From Streptomyces sp. NBC_01214 (GTDB taxonomy: Bacteria; Actinomycetota; Actinomycetes; Streptomycetales; Streptomycetaceae): 64,000 nucleotides of DNA. Position numbers and translations under genes: made by a program. The stretch is taken from the NCBI RefSeq assembly GCF_026340975.1, contig NZ_JAPEOS010000001.1, forward strand, positions 4,993,001 through 5,057,000, read 5' to 3'. The notes below the pieces were generated by a model. That model was not told where the DNA came from, ran no database searches, and saw nothing but the letters and a program-made list of their open reading frames with translations. Below, in pieces: positions 49,700-58,918 of the stretch; position 1 is the stretch's first letter, and every line of letters starts with the position of its first letter.

Positions 49700-52528
49700 A
49701 TGCCAACTCCATCGAAGCAGGAAGCAGGCGCCGCCGGCGGCGAAGACGTCCGCGCGGCGGGTCCGATCGGTCTGCGGGTGTTCGAAGCGGACGCTCCTCT
49801 GGTCGGGCGCACGGCGGATCTTGCCCGGATCGACCGCTTCCTCGAAGGTATCTCCCGCACCCCTGGTGGCGGAGGCCCGCTGCTGCTGCTCGGCCAGCCG
49901 GGCGTCGGCAAGACCGCGCTCCTGGCAGCCACCACGGCCCGAGCCGAGCACCGCGGCATGTACGTCGTGGCGGCCGCCGGCGCGGAGTACCGGGCACATC
50001 TGAGCTACAGCGGCCTCGGCCGGCTGATCGGGGAGGCAGCCGCAGTACAGTCGCCTGTCGACCTGGGAGAAGCCCTTTCCGTGGCCCTCGGCCACCGGGA
50101 CGGCCCGCCGCCCGACCACGGATCGGTGGCCCGCGACGTCCTGTCGCTGGTCGCGCGGCTCGCCCGCCACCGGCCGACGCTGATCGTCGTGGACGACGTC
50201 CAGTGGCTGGACCCGGCCAGCGCCACGATCCTCGGCGACCTCGCACGGCGGATGACGGGCTTCGCCGCCGGGATGCTGTGCGCGGCCCGCGAGGGCACCG
50301 AAAGCTTCTTCGATCACAGCGGGCTCCCGATCCACGACGTGTGCCCCCTCGGCGAATCCGACGCCCACGACCTGCTGGAACGGTCCTTTCCCGCGCTCGC
50401 CCCCCGAGTACGGCGACGCCTGATCACCGAGGCACAGGGCAACCCCCTCGCCCTCCTGGAGCTCCCGATCGCACTCGACGCGTCACCCAGGGCCTCAACC
50501 GCGCTCCCCGAACGGTTACCACTCAGCCGAAGGCTCCAGTCGGCGTTCGCCTCCCGCATCACCGGCCTGCCCCCGGCCACCCGCTACCTGCTGCTCCTGG
50601 CAGCTCTGGACGCCACCGGCGACCTGGACGTGGTGCGCCGCGCCGCCGCCGGGCGGTGCGGGCTCAAACACCTGGCTCCCGCCGAACGGGCCCAGCTGAT
50701 CTGCGTCCACGAACCGGCCGGCCTGCACTTCCGGCATCCACTGACCCGCTCTGCGGTGGTGGAGCTGGCGACCAGCGACCAGCGCCGCAACGCCCACCGC
50801 GCGCTGGCCCGGGCCTGGCAGGAGGTTCCGGAGCGGCAGGCTTGGCACCTGGCCCAGGCCGCCCAAGGCCCCGACGAACGGGTGGCCGCCCTGCTGGAAC
50901 GGGCAGCCGGCGTCATCGCCGGCCGCGGTGACGGGCCCGCCGCAGTGGCCGCGCTGCTGCGCGCCGCCGACCTCACCCCCCGAGCCCCCGAGCGGGCCCG
51001 CCGCCTCGCCGAGGCGGCCTGCACCAGCGCGAACATCAGCGGCGATCTGCGGGACGTGCCCCATCTGCTCGACACCGCGCGGCGCACAGCGCCCGGGGCG
51101 GACTCGCCAGCCATGGCGGTGGCCGGGGCGGCCTACCTCCTCAACGGCTCCGGCGACATCGACACCGCACACAGGCTGCTGTACGGCGCCCTCACCATCC
51201 GGCCCGCACCCTACGACCCTGCCGACACGGGACTGGCCGATGCCCTCCACACCCTGCTGCTGGTCTGCTTCTTCGGCGGCCGAACCGAACTGTGGCCCCC
51301 GTTCGACACCGCTCTGGCCAACTACCCCGTGCCTCCCGTTCTCCTGGCGGCGGCCCGCCGGACCTTCGCCGACCCCGCCCGCACCAGTCCGGCGGACCTC
51401 GCCGTGTTGGACGAAGCCATCGCAGGCCTCACCCACGATCCGGACCCCCGCCGCATCGTCCGCACCGCCATCACCGGCGCATACCTGGACCGGCTCGACG
51501 GATGCACCGAAGCGTTGCACCGCGTCGTGGCCGGCGGCCGTCGCGGCGAGCACATCGCCCCCGCCATCGACGCCCTGTTCCTCCTCGGCAACTACGCCTG
51601 GCTGACCGGGCAATGGCAACACCTGCAACAGGCGGCCCGGGAAGGGCTTGACCTGTGCGAACAGCACCACTACCCCATGCAAGCCTGGGTCGGGAAATAC
51701 CTTCTCGCCTGTACCGCCGCAGCCCGCGGCGACCACGAGACGACCCGCAACTTGACCGACCAGATGAACCACTGGGCCGGCCCCCGGCGCGCCGACACCG
51801 TGCGCGCCTACGCCGCCCACGCCAGGACCCTGTCCGCCCTGGGACAGGGCAACTTCGAGGAGGCCTACCAGCAGGCAACGCTCATCACACCCCCCGGAAC
51901 ACTGCCACCCTTCGCCTCGCACGCGATCTGGACCGTCATGGACCTGGCGGAAGCGGCCATGAGAACAGGCCGCCGCACCCAAGCCCAAGACCACGCCACC
52001 GCAGCCCGCACCGCAGGCCTGGACACGCTCTCCCCACGCCTGAAGATGCTGGTCCACGCCACCAGCGCACTCACGGCCGACGACGACCACCACCCCGGCT
52101 TCCAGGACGCCCTCACCGTCGAAGGAGGCGAACGCTGGCCCTTCGACCTGGCCCGCATCCACCTCCACCACGGCGAACGGCTCCGCCGCGCCCGCGCCCG
52201 CGCGCAAGCCCGACACCACCTGGGCACCGCCGCGGACCTCTTCGAGCAACTCGGCGCGGCCCCGTGGGCCGACCGCGCGAACCAGGAACTGCGCGCCTGC
52301 GGCACCCCCGCCCGAACGGCTCCTCGCCCAAGCACCGCGGTCCTCACACCCCAGCAGAGGCAGATCGCAACCCTGGCCGCCGCCGGCCTGACCAACAAAC
52401 TGATCGCCGAGAGGCTCGCCCTGTCCCCGCGCACCGTCTCCACTCACCTCTACCAGCTGTTCCCCAAGGTCGGAGTGACCTCCCGAGCCGGACTCCGCGA
52501 CGCGCTCAAACGCCTCGACCAGCAGTGA
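49700..52528 (+). CDS. Large ATP-binding LuxR (LAL) regulator
   Basis: A 942-residue regulator. The ATG at 49700 is the best start before the conserved domain, although no ribosome site is clear and the frame stays open upstream. Walker A is LLLLGQPGVGKTALLA near residues 61-76, and Walker B is TLIVVDDVQWLDPAS near residue 160. The middle is a long TPR-like helical region. The C-terminus is a LuxR helix-turn-helix (LTPQQRQIATLAAAGLTNKL, then IAERLALSPRTVSTHLYQLF). LAL regulators activate secondary-metabolite or catabolic genes on ligand and ATP binding. A hydrolase gene follows, a possible target. Confidence 0.85.
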   Translation: MPTPSKQEAGAAGGEDVRAAGPIGLRVFEADAPLVGRTADLARIDRFLEGISRTPGGGGPLLLLGQPGVGKTALLAATTARAEHRGMYVVAAAGAEYRAHLSYSGLGRLIGEAAAVQSPVDLGEALSVALGHRDGPPPDHGSVARDVLSLVARLARHRPTLIVVDDVQWLDPASATILGDLARRMTGFAAGMLCAAREGTESFFDHSGLPIHDVCPLGESDAHDLLERSFPALAPRVRRRLITEAQGNPLALLELPIALDASPRASTALPERLPLSRRLQSAFASRITGLPPATRYLLLLAALDATGDLDVVRRAAAGRCGLKHLAPAERAQLICVHEPAGLHFRHPLTRSAVVELATSDQRRNAHRALARAWQEVPERQAWHLAQAAQGPDERVAALLERAAGVIAGRGDGPAAVAALLRAADLTPRAPERARRLAEAACTSANISGDLRDVPHLLDTARRTAPGADSPAMAVAGAAYLLNGSGDIDTAHRLLYGALTIRPAPYDPADTGLADALHTLLLVCFFGGRTELWPPFDTALANYPVPPVLLAAARRTFADPARTSPADLAVLDEAIAGLTHDPDPRRIVRTAITGAYLDRLDGCTEALHRVVAGGRRGEHIAPAIDALFLLGNYAWLTGQWQHLQQAAREGLDLCEQHHYPMQAWVGKYLLACTAAARGDHETTRNLTDQMNHWAGPRRADTVRAYAAHARTLSALGQGNFEEAYQQATLITPPGTLPPFASHAIWTVMDLAEAAMRTGRRTQAQDHATAARTAGLDTLSPRLKMLVHATSALTADDDHHPGFQDALTVEGGERWPFDLARIHLHHGERLRRARARAQARHHLGTAADLFEQLGAAPWADRANQELRACGTPARTAPRPSTAVLTPQQRQIATLAAAGLTNKLIAERLALSPRTVSTHLYQLFPKVGVTSRAGLRDALKRLDQQ

Positions 52529-52659
52529 CCCGACCGGGCGCTCACCGGCGGGCCGGAACTACGTCAGATGACGGAAGCGATGAATTCGGCCGCATTCGTA
52601 TCGTCACCGCACGGCCCGAGCAGACCGGGCCCGCACCCCGCACACCACAGGAGGAACCG

Positions 52660-53352
52660 ATGACCGACGACGCACCGGCCGGGAACATCGTGCTCGTCCA
52701 CGGAGGATTCGTGGACGGCTCCGGATGGCAGGGCGTGTACGACGCCCTGACCGCCGACGGCTACGACGTGGCCGTCGTGCAGAACCCCACCCTCTCCCTC
52801 GAAGGCGACGTCGCAGCCACCCAACAGGTCATCGACCGCCTACCGGGACCCGTCACCCTAGTCGGCCACTCCTACGGCGGCGTCGTGATCACCGAGGCCG
52901 GCAACCACCCCAAGGTGAACGCACTCGTCTACATCGCCGCATTCGCCCCCGACAAGGGCGAGTCCGTCAGCACCCTGATCGCCGACCCGCCCCCCGGCGC
53001 CCCCGTCCCGCCGATCCTGCCGCCCGACAACGGCTTCCTCTTCCTGGACCGCGACAAGTTCGCCGAATCCTTCGCCGGCGACCTGCCCCCCGCGCAGGCT
53101 GAGTTCATGGCCGACTCCCAGGTCCCCTGGGGCGTCGACGCCCTGTCCGGCACGGTGTCCCAGCCCGCCTGGCGGACCAAGCGGGCCTGGTACCTGATCG
53201 CCACCGACGACCGCATGATCCCGCCGCCGGCCCAGCACGCGATGTCCGAGCGGATCGGTGCCCAGACCGTCGAGGTCGCCGGCAGCCACTCCATCTACGT
53301 TTCGCAGCCCGACGCCGTCGCCGACCTCATCCGGCAGGCGGCCAGCGGCTGA
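52660..53352 (+). CDS. Alpha/beta-fold hydrolase
   Basis: The start is ATG 52660 behind GAGGAA. The 230-residue hydrolase has HGGFVDGSGWQGVYDALTAD near residue 15, and the nucleophile elbow VTLVGHSYGGVVITEAG with Ser near residue 70. FAPDKGESVSTLI follows. The acid is in YLIATDDRMIPPPAQ near residue 187 and the final His is in AGSHSIYVSQPDAV. This compact form resembles salicylate-esterase/EstC-like or plant-type hydrolases. It sits just downstream of the LAL regulator and ends at a hairpin. Confidence 0.85.
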   Translation: MTDDAPAGNIVLVHGGFVDGSGWQGVYDALTADGYDVAVVQNPTLSLEGDVAATQQVIDRLPGPVTLVGHSYGGVVITEAGNHPKVNALVYIAAFAPDKGESVSTLIADPPPGAPVPPILPPDNGFLFLDRDKFAESFAGDLPPAQAEFMADSQVPWGVDALSGTVSQPAWRTKRAWYLIATDDRMIPPPAQHAMSERIGAQTVEVAGSHSIYVSQPDAVADLIRQAASG

Positions 53353-53379
53353 ACCCGGCGCGACACCGACCGCGCCGAA

Positions 53380-53415
53380 GCCCGCCGATCGACCTGCAGC
53401 CGTCGCTCGGCGGGC
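53380..53415 (+). terminator. Hairpin after the hydrolase gene
   Basis: GCCCGCCGA (53380-53388) pairs with TCGGCGGGC (53407-53415) over 9 bp with an 18-base loop. Confidence 0.5.
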
Positions 53416-54054
53416 GTCGAGCATTGGGACGCCTTCATTACCCATACACCTCGAGCATCGCCATAGTCATTCGAACGGCTCGCCACGGCCACGGACGGAC
53501 CGAACCAGCACTACTCGCCAGCCCCGTTCGAGACGCTCCACCCGTTGTGGCCGGGGCCGTCACGGTAGTCGTCCTCCGATTCGGCCATCCTGCACCTCGG
53601 ATTTCCTTCGAGGACCGTGTCTCTGCAGTCTCCCGGAGCGGCCCACAGCGCGGAAGTCGATCTTTCGCCGCTTCGTGCGACCGCTGACCGTACTCACCGG
53701 CCGGAACTGCCGTATTCCCATTGCGATGATCATCGGCGGCCGAGTACCAAGCACCACGGCACAGACGACCGCTCATGGCGGAGCGCCTGCTCGGCGCTCG
53801 CGCTGACTGCCGGCCGGGATCTCGGGCCGCCGCCGCCCGGAAGCCGGTACCCGGTGCTGGGCATTGTTCTGCCGGCAGTGACGGATGCGGCGTACCGCGA
53901 GGTACCGGCTACACCGTGGGGGCTCGTGCCCGTTCAGAACCTCGATGATCTCGTTCGGTGGATGACTGGGTTCAAGGGCAGCGGAGTGCACAGGACGCAG
54001 GCTCAGCCACTCGGAGGGCGTCTCGATCGGGGCCCGGCTGGTGAATGGCCTTGA
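53416..54054. other. No complete gene; one coding-like fragment
   Basis: Around 53800-53985 the plus strand reads ALTAGRDLGPPPPGSRYPVL, GIVLPAVTDAAYREVPATPW and GLVPVQNLDDLVRWMTG, with coding-like composition. There is no start or stop that makes a sensible gene, and I do not recognise it. The rest of the region shows nothing. Confidence 0.4.
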
Positions 54055-54073
54055 GTCTCCAGTGACTGGAGAC
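54055..54073 (+). promoter_or_regulatory. MerR-type operator
   Basis: GTCTCCAG and CTGGAGAC form a perfect 8-bp inverted repeat separated by TGA, located 16 bp before the MerR start. TTGAG at 54051 could be the -35 element, so the dyad sits in the spacer, the normal position for MerR regulation. Confidence 0.6.
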
Positions 54074-54088
54074 AGCAGAGTGGGGGAC

Positions 54089-55027
54089 ATGGACGTTACG
54101 ACCCTCTACTCGATCGGGGAGCTTTCCCGGCGGACCGGCCTGCCCGTGAGGACCATCCGGTTCTACTCCGATTCGGGGGTGGTGGCGCCCACCCAACGAA
54201 GTCCCGCCGGCTACCGGCTCTACGACGTCGACGCACTGCTTCGTCTGGAACTCCTGCGCACCCTGCGCGAGCTGGGCATGGACCTGGCCACGGTTCGACG
54301 GGTGCTGGACCGCGAGCTCTCGGTGGCGGAAGTCGCCGCGGCGCACGCCGACGCACTGGACGTCCAGATCCAGGTGCTGCAACTGCGTCGGAGCGTACTG
54401 CGAGCCGTGGCCGCAGGCGGGTCCAGTCCCGAGGAGACGAAACGCATGCACAGGCTCACGCAGTTGTCCGGCGAGGAACGCCGACGGTTGATCGACGATT
54501 TCATGGATGGCACCTTCGGCACAGCAGATGCCGCCCCGGCCGCGGTGGCCATGGTTCGTGCTGCCACTCCCGATCTCCCCGATGATCCCTCCAGTGAGCA
54601 GGTCGCGGCGTGGGCGGAACTCGCTGAGCTGATCGGCGACGAGGACTTCCGTGCCCGGATGCGCCGCACGGCCGTGTACCAGGCCACCGGGCGAACGCTC
54701 GACATCGAGAGCGAGGCCGGCGAGGAACTGATGGACTTCACCCGTCAGAAAGTCGCCGAGGCCTTGGAGTCGGGCATCGACCCGCGCAGCGGCAGGGGTG
54801 CATCCCTCGCCGACGACCTCGTAGACCGTTTCGCCGCGGTGTTCGCGCGTACCCCTGACACGGAGTTTCGGGACTGGATGGCTCAACAGTTCGAAGAGGC
54901 GCACGATCCCCGGGTGGACCGGTATTGGCGGCTGGTGTGGATCGTCAACGGCTGGCAGGTCGTACCGAGCCTGGCGCCGATGTACCCCTGGCTCATCCAG
55001 GCCCTGCGAAATGGCCGTGAAGTGTAG
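54089..55027 (+). CDS. MerR-family regulator with long C-terminal sensing domain
   Basis: The start is ATG 54089, close behind a GGGGG ribosome-site-like run. The 312-residue protein has an N-terminal MerR domain (YSIGELSRRTGLPVRTIRFY, SDSGVVAPTQRSPAGYRLYD). A linker helix region follows (LRTLRELGMDLATVRRVLDR). The last 200 residues are helical (LPDDPSSEQVAAWAELAELI, DTEFRDWMAQQFEEAHDPRV), of the type seen in MerR proteins with a large ligand-binding C-terminus such as TipAS-like folds. The dyad upstream suggests autoregulation. The ligand is unknown. Confidence 0.87.
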   Translation: MDVTTLYSIGELSRRTGLPVRTIRFYSDSGVVAPTQRSPAGYRLYDVDALLRLELLRTLRELGMDLATVRRVLDRELSVAEVAAAHADALDVQIQVLQLRRSVLRAVAAGGSSPEETKRMHRLTQLSGEERRRLIDDFMDGTFGTADAAPAAVAMVRAATPDLPDDPSSEQVAAWAELAELIGDEDFRARMRRTAVYQATGRTLDIESEAGEELMDFTRQKVAEALESGIDPRSGRGASLADDLVDRFAAVFARTPDTEFRDWMAQQFEEAHDPRVDRYWRLVWIVNGWQVVPSLAPMYPWLIQALRNGREV

Positions 55028-55968
55028 TCACCGCCGCCCTGGAAACCGTCCCACGACGGGATCGGTCGGGGTTTGGAGAGCCGGGCGAGGAACAGGCGTG
55101 CACGGCCCCGCACCGGCTCCGCGGACCGTCCGGCTCTCCCACCGCCCGTCCCCTTGCGTCGCGTCCCAGGCGGGCCGTTTCGGCGCTCTTCGTCGTGTCC
55201 GCCGCCGGTGGAGGATCCAACCGCGCTCGTTGTCGGGGCCGCCGGGGTGTGGGCGCGTACGCGGACGGGGCAAGGTCGCAGACGCCCGCGTTGGTCGGTG
55301 TGGAAAGGTCGCAAGGGGGACGAGCTGCCCGGCCATCTGCTGGGCAGCTCCGACTGTGTGGCGCGGACTGGTGTCGGGGGAACGAGTCCCTAGAAGTCGA
55401 ACCCGATCAGCTCCTGGCCCATGCGGGAGTTGAGCGGTCTGTGCCGCGTTTTCGGCACCGGATCAACGGCGGGTAGGGGAGTGCGGTCGAGCGTTTCCCC
55501 CCGCCGCGATCCGCCGCCGATCCCGGTTCACGGCGTTTTCTCGGGCTTCGAGAGAGACCGCCTGGCCGTGCGTGATCACTGCCGTATCGGTGACGGGGGC
55601 CAGCGAGTACCGGATGGGGGAGCGGGTCGACCCGGCCGGCAGGTGCAGGCGGGCGACGCCTGCCGGGAGTTCGGCGCGCACGGCCCCGTGCCAGCGGATC
55701 CACAGCGCGGGGCGAGATCTCGATCGCGAGGGTGTGGTGTGCGTTACGGCCGGGCGGAAAGGATTCGGCCCCCGCCCCGAGCTGCCAGGCGGTCGCCTCG
55801 ATCGTTCTGCTGCGTACCTGATCAGCCGTTCGTGGGCGGTTCGGAAGAGGCCGGGGCTCGTCGGGCAGGTCCCGCCAGGACGAGTTGGTCGCCTCCTTGA
55901 TCATCTGGTTGGCCGTCACCTGTGCGAGAATCTTGAACGCATTCAACTTGAACGCATTCAAATCGATC
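55028..55968. other. Degenerate region with transposase scraps
   Basis: No gene is intact here. A minus-strand scrap at about 55815-55900 reads TNSSWRDLPDEPRPLPNRPR, which resembles the TNSPWRDLPDGLGPF motif of the IS5 copy at 59727. Another minus-strand stretch (APVTDTAVITHGQAVSLEAR near 55590) looks coding-like but is unassigned. The rest shows no features. Confidence 0.45.
55933..55961. repeat. Tandem 14-bp motif, period 15
   Basis: TTGAACGCATTCAA occurs twice, at 55933-55946 and 55948-55961, just upstream of the gene at 55969. Each copy is a partial palindrome (TTGAA...TTCAA), so the pair may be an operator. Confidence 0.6.
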
Positions 55969-56487
55969 ATGGGGTGGGTGGACGTGGTGGACTTCAGCAA
56001 TTACGTGGGGGCGCCGAAGCTGCAACCCTGGCGGCCGCCGCCACCGGCCCCGCCGTGGCCGCTATGGCGGAAGTTCCTGACGACCCTGACCGCTGTCGCA
56101 GCGATCGGATTGCCGCTGTGGGTGGTTTATGTGATCGGACAGCCCGAGGAGATCGAAAGACGTCCGGCCGCATGCGCGAAGGCCCTGAAGAGCATCGGCT
56201 GGAAGCCTCCGGCACGCCTGGACGAGGAGGCCTGCACGGAAATCGAGAGCAGCATCTTCGCAACCGCCTGGACCGGAACGTTCCGCATGCCTCGCGCCGA
56301 TGTCCGAGACTGGCTCACCGGCCTGCCGTCCCGCCGGGAGGGGCCGCCCGTCCTGAGTGAGGAATCCGCCCCCCAGACCTTCTTCTTCGTGCCGCCCTCG
56401 GCCGGACGGATCGACACCGTGGAGGTCTCGGTCACATGGCGGGGTGAAGCGGACGCCGTCATCAGCTTCAAGACGTACAACGGCTAG
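55969..56487 (+). CDS. Membrane-anchored protein, unknown function
   Basis: A 172-residue protein from ATG 55969; GTG 55984 is an alternative. A proline-rich cytoplasmic part (APKLQPWRPPPPAPPWPLWR) precedes one transmembrane helix (FLTTLTAVAAIGLPLWVVYV), and the rest lies outside. The extracytoplasmic domain has two Cys (RRPAACAKALKSIGW and EEACTEIESS) that may form a disulfide, then beta-rich sequence (TVEVSVTWRGEADAVISFKT). Two operator-like repeats lie directly upstream. I do not recognise the family. Confidence 0.55.
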   Translation: MGWVDVVDFSNYVGAPKLQPWRPPPPAPPWPLWRKFLTTLTAVAAIGLPLWVVYVIGQPEEIERRPAACAKALKSIGWKPPARLDEEACTEIESSIFATAWTGTFRMPRADVRDWLTGLPSRREGPPVLSEESAPQTFFFVPPSAGRIDTVEVSVTWRGEADAVISFKTYNG

Positions 56488-56509
56488 GGGTGTCCGCCGG
56501 TCGGTCGGC

Positions 56510-56690
56510 CGTTGCTCCGTTCGTGGCGCGACGTCATGCACTGACCGATCAGGCCTGGGAAGTGATCGAGCCGCTGTCGGCCCCGCCCGCCCCGGATGGG
56601 CCGTTCGGGGCGGGACCGGCGCCAGGTCCCGAACGGCATCCTGTGGAGGCCCGTCCGGGCCGGCCTGCATGGTGCGTATTGATGGGTCCG
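56510..56690 (+). pseudogene. IS5-family transposase N-terminal fragment
   Basis: VARRHALTDQAWEVIEPLSA is the standard IS5 start. After a frameshift the next frame gives MGRSGRDRRQVPNGILWR, which matches the following segment of the same family. The fragment ends at a TGA near 56690. Confidence 0.6.
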
Positions 56691-56739
56691 AGGCTCGCCT
56701 CCGCTACCGACCCCGTGTCTGGCCGCTCGCTGGAGACGG

Positions 56740-57130
56740 CGTAGGCATGTCAGGCTGCAGGCCAGTTCGAGCAGTCCGGGATGGAGGTCGGCGCCTCGTT
56801 CGTAGCGGGTGCGGAGTCGTTTGAACTGGTGCAGCCAGGCGAAGGTGCGCTCGACGACCCAGCGCACCTTGCCCAGTCCGGAGCCGTGGGCGACGTCGCG
56901 TCGGGCGATCAGGGGTTGGATGCCGTGTTTCCACAGCAGGCGGCGGTACTTGTCGAAGTCGTAGCCCCGGTCGGCGTACAGGCGCCGGAGCTTGCGGCGG
57001 GGACGTCCGCGCAGGCCCCGGATCGGCGTGATGGCGTCGAGCAGCGGCAGGAGCTGGGTGACGTCGTGCCGGTTGCCACCGGTGAGGGCTACGGCGAGCG
57101 GGGCTACGTGGCGGTCGACGATCAGGCGAT
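56740..57130 (-). pseudogene. IS5-family transposase C-terminal fragment, inverted
   Basis: The minus strand reads LIVDRHVAPLAVALTGGNRH, LYADRGYDFDKYRRLLWKHG and GKVRWVVERTFAWLHQFKRL, then RTRYERGADLHPGLLELACS. These are the C-terminal DDE region of an IS5 transposase (D in ADRGYD, E in VVERTFAW). It faces the N-terminal fragment at 56510, so the two halves of this transposase type point at each other. Confidence 0.7.
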
Positions 57131-57550
57131 GAGTCGCTCGGTCACGGCCCTCAGCTGGGCGGCGGTGACCGCGGTCGCGTCGTCCTCGGGCCCGAGCCGG
57201 ACCACGTCCAGGATCCCGGTCCACGAGGTGACGCCGGGCTCCAGGACTGCGACGAAGGAGTACAGCCAGCCCGGGATGAACCGATACGCGGACTTCGCCC
57301 GCCCATGGACGTGGCAGAACGGCCGGTCCGCCGAACACGGCGCGTCCGACCGCAGCCACGGCGACACATTCACCGCCAGCACCAAGCGCCCGCCCTCGAA
57401 CCGCGGCAACGACAGCCCGGCCAGCACCGTCCGCAACCGCTCGACTTCGATCCGGCCGTGGTTGAGGGCTCCGTACACAGCTCCGTGCCCACGGCGGTGC
57501 TCGGGCACCAGCGCCAGATCCACAGGCGAGACCCCAGGCCCCTCGACGCA
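57122..57550 (-). pseudogene. NF041680-type putative transposase, N-terminal part
   Basis: The frame reads VEGPGVSPVDLALVPEHRRG, HGAVYGALNHGRIEVERLRT, GRLVLAVNVSPWLRSDAPCS and FIPGWLYSFVAVLEPGVTSW, ending DVVRLGPEDDATAVTAAQLR before a stop. This is the N-terminal half of the transposase family I know as NF041680, with its first catalytic Asp (LAVNVSPWLR region) and the LGPEDD motif. It is cut off exactly where the IS5 fragment begins, giving a precise hybrid junction near 57125. Confidence 0.65.
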
Positions 57551-57574
57551 CAGCAGCGCGTCGGTTGGTTCCGA

Positions 57575-58067
57575 CGTGGGACTCCTCCTGCATCCCTTTG
57601 ACGACCGCGGCCTGGACAGTGAACCCCTCCTGTCCGAACCGGTCCTGGTCGCCCTCGCGACCGCCGACCCGCTGGCCGCTCGGACCACCCTCTGCCTGGA
57701 CGACCTGGCAGGTCGCGAAACTCTGGGAGGGGCGCCGGCCAACCGCGGGCGGCCCGTCGAATCCCGCTCCCGACACGACACGCTGCGGCCGGCCTCGAAC
57801 CTGCCGGAGATCTTCAGTCTCGTCGAGACCGGCAGCATCATCTTCTTCGCCCCTGCCTCGGTGGCCCAGCGTTACCCACGCCCCGGCATCGCCTACCGCC
57901 CGGTCGCCGACGTTCCCGACTCCACCCTCGCTGTCGCCTGGCCGCAGGACGTTCGCTCCCCAGCCGTAGCTGCCTTCGTGCGCGCAGCCGGCGCGGTTGC
58001 AGCTGCCCGGGACGCCCAGGCAGAGCAGCCCGCGTCGCCCGCAGCACACGAACAGCATCGCGCGTGA
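57575..58067 (+). pseudogene. LysR-type regulator, effector-domain remnant
   Basis: The frame reads LDSEPLLSEPVLVALATADP, SLVETGSIIFFAPASVAQRY, PGIAYRPVADVPDSTLAVAW and DVRSPAVAAFVRAAGAVAAA. It matches the second half of a LysR substrate-binding domain (E-P-x-x-x-A-x-x-x-x-P-L and the final S-x-A-V-A-A-F-V). The DNA-binding N-terminus is absent and the sequence starts at the transposase junction, so an insertion-deletion removed it. Confidence 0.6.
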
Positions 58068-58088
58068 TGCTGATGTCGGTGTGAGGTC

Positions 58089-58559
58089 TCAGGAGCACGC
58101 ACCGGCTGCAATTGACGGCAGTTGGAACACGATGAACGCAGAGAAGGAACGGCTCTTGCCCTGTAGTCGGACAGTCGAACGCGGAGGGGTTCGGGCCGGC
58201 GGCGGGATGGCCGGCCCGCGGGGGTGAAACCCGAGGGACTCGTGGTCCGTGACGGCCGTCACCCGGCTTGCCTTGGCCAGTAACTGGTCGCTTTCGTCAA
58301 CCAGTTCCAGCCGGGTCGGCCGACTGCGCCCCGGTCCACCAAACTGGACCACGCCCCGCCCGCCGCATACGAGGCGAACGGGCCCGGCTGATCCGTGGAC
58401 GGTCAACCACACGCCGCCCGAGTCCAGGTCGACCTCGCGCCCGCGGGGGTGGCCGCCGCTTACCTGAAACAGGCTGCTGAACCACGCCAGACACGGTGAC
58501 ACCTGCCGCGACGCGGGACGCGGCCGGCTACTCACGCACAACCGAGTAGCTGCGCCCAT
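58089..58559 (-). CDS. Hypothetical protein
   Basis: The frame from ATG 58559 contains a middle part with good coding character (REVDLDSGGVWLTVHGSAGP, VRLVCGGRGVVQFGGPGRSR, PTRLELVDESDQLLAKASRV), high first-position G and beta-rich pattern. The N-terminal part is less convincing, so the true start may be lower, near 58450. Unrecognised. Confidence 0.4.
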   Translation of the reverse strand: MGAATRLCVSSRPRPASRQVSPCLAWFSSLFQVSGGHPRGREVDLDSGGVWLTVHGSAGPVRLVCGGRGVVQFGGPGRSRPTRLELVDESDQLLAKASRVTAVTDHESLGFHPRGPAIPPPARTPPRSTVRLQGKSRSFSAFIVFQLPSIAAGACS

Positions 58560-58594
58560 ACCCCGGCCACGGCGCCAGACCTACCGTGGACGCC

Positions 58595-58918
58595 ATGAGC
58601 ACCGACCAGCAGACCCCCACCCTCCACCTCGACCTTGAGCCCGGCAGCCACCACACCGGCACGGCATCCCTCGTACTCGGTGCCAGTGCGTGCCTGGCGC
58701 TCGGCACCCTGCCGGCCCTTCCGTACCTCGTCCTCCTTGCTCTCCCTTTCGGTATCGCAGCCGTCGCATCGGGTGCCGGCGCGCTACGCCGCGGCGTAGC
58801 CACAACGCCCGGGCGGATCAACTCCATTACGGGGGTCACACTCGGCTCGCTGGGAGTTCTGGGCTGGGCAGCCCTGATGGTCCTTTGGTTCCTGGTGGAC
58901 CAGGCAGTGAGCCACTGA
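58595..58918 (+). CDS. DUF4190-like small membrane protein
   Basis: The start is ATG 58595 (GTG 58586 is an alternative). The 107-residue protein has a hydrophilic head (MSTDQQTPTLHLDLEPGSHH), one helix pair (TASLVLGASACLALGTLPAL, LVLLALPFGIAAVASG) and a final span (GVTLGSLGVLGWAALMVLWF). The pattern of a short polar head, two helices close together and a glycine-rich last helix is that of small DUF4190-type membrane proteins. Its function is unknown. Confidence 0.6.
   Translation: MSTDQQTPTLHLDLEPGSHHTGTASLVLGASACLALGTLPALPYLVLLALPFGIAAVASGAGALRRGVATTPGRINSITGVTLGSLGVLGWAALMVLWFLVDQAVSH

Noticed and set aside
51655..53352. Long plus-strand frame upstream of the hydrolase
   Set aside because: The first 335 codons are an Arg/Pro-rich shadow of the LAL gene. 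The real gene begins at ATG 52660 with a ribosome site.
56484..58058. Single long minus-strand open frame of over 500 codons
   Set aside because: Only its middle resembles an IS5 C-terminus. The rest is antisense to the LysR remnant or runs through unrelated sequence, so it is not one gene.
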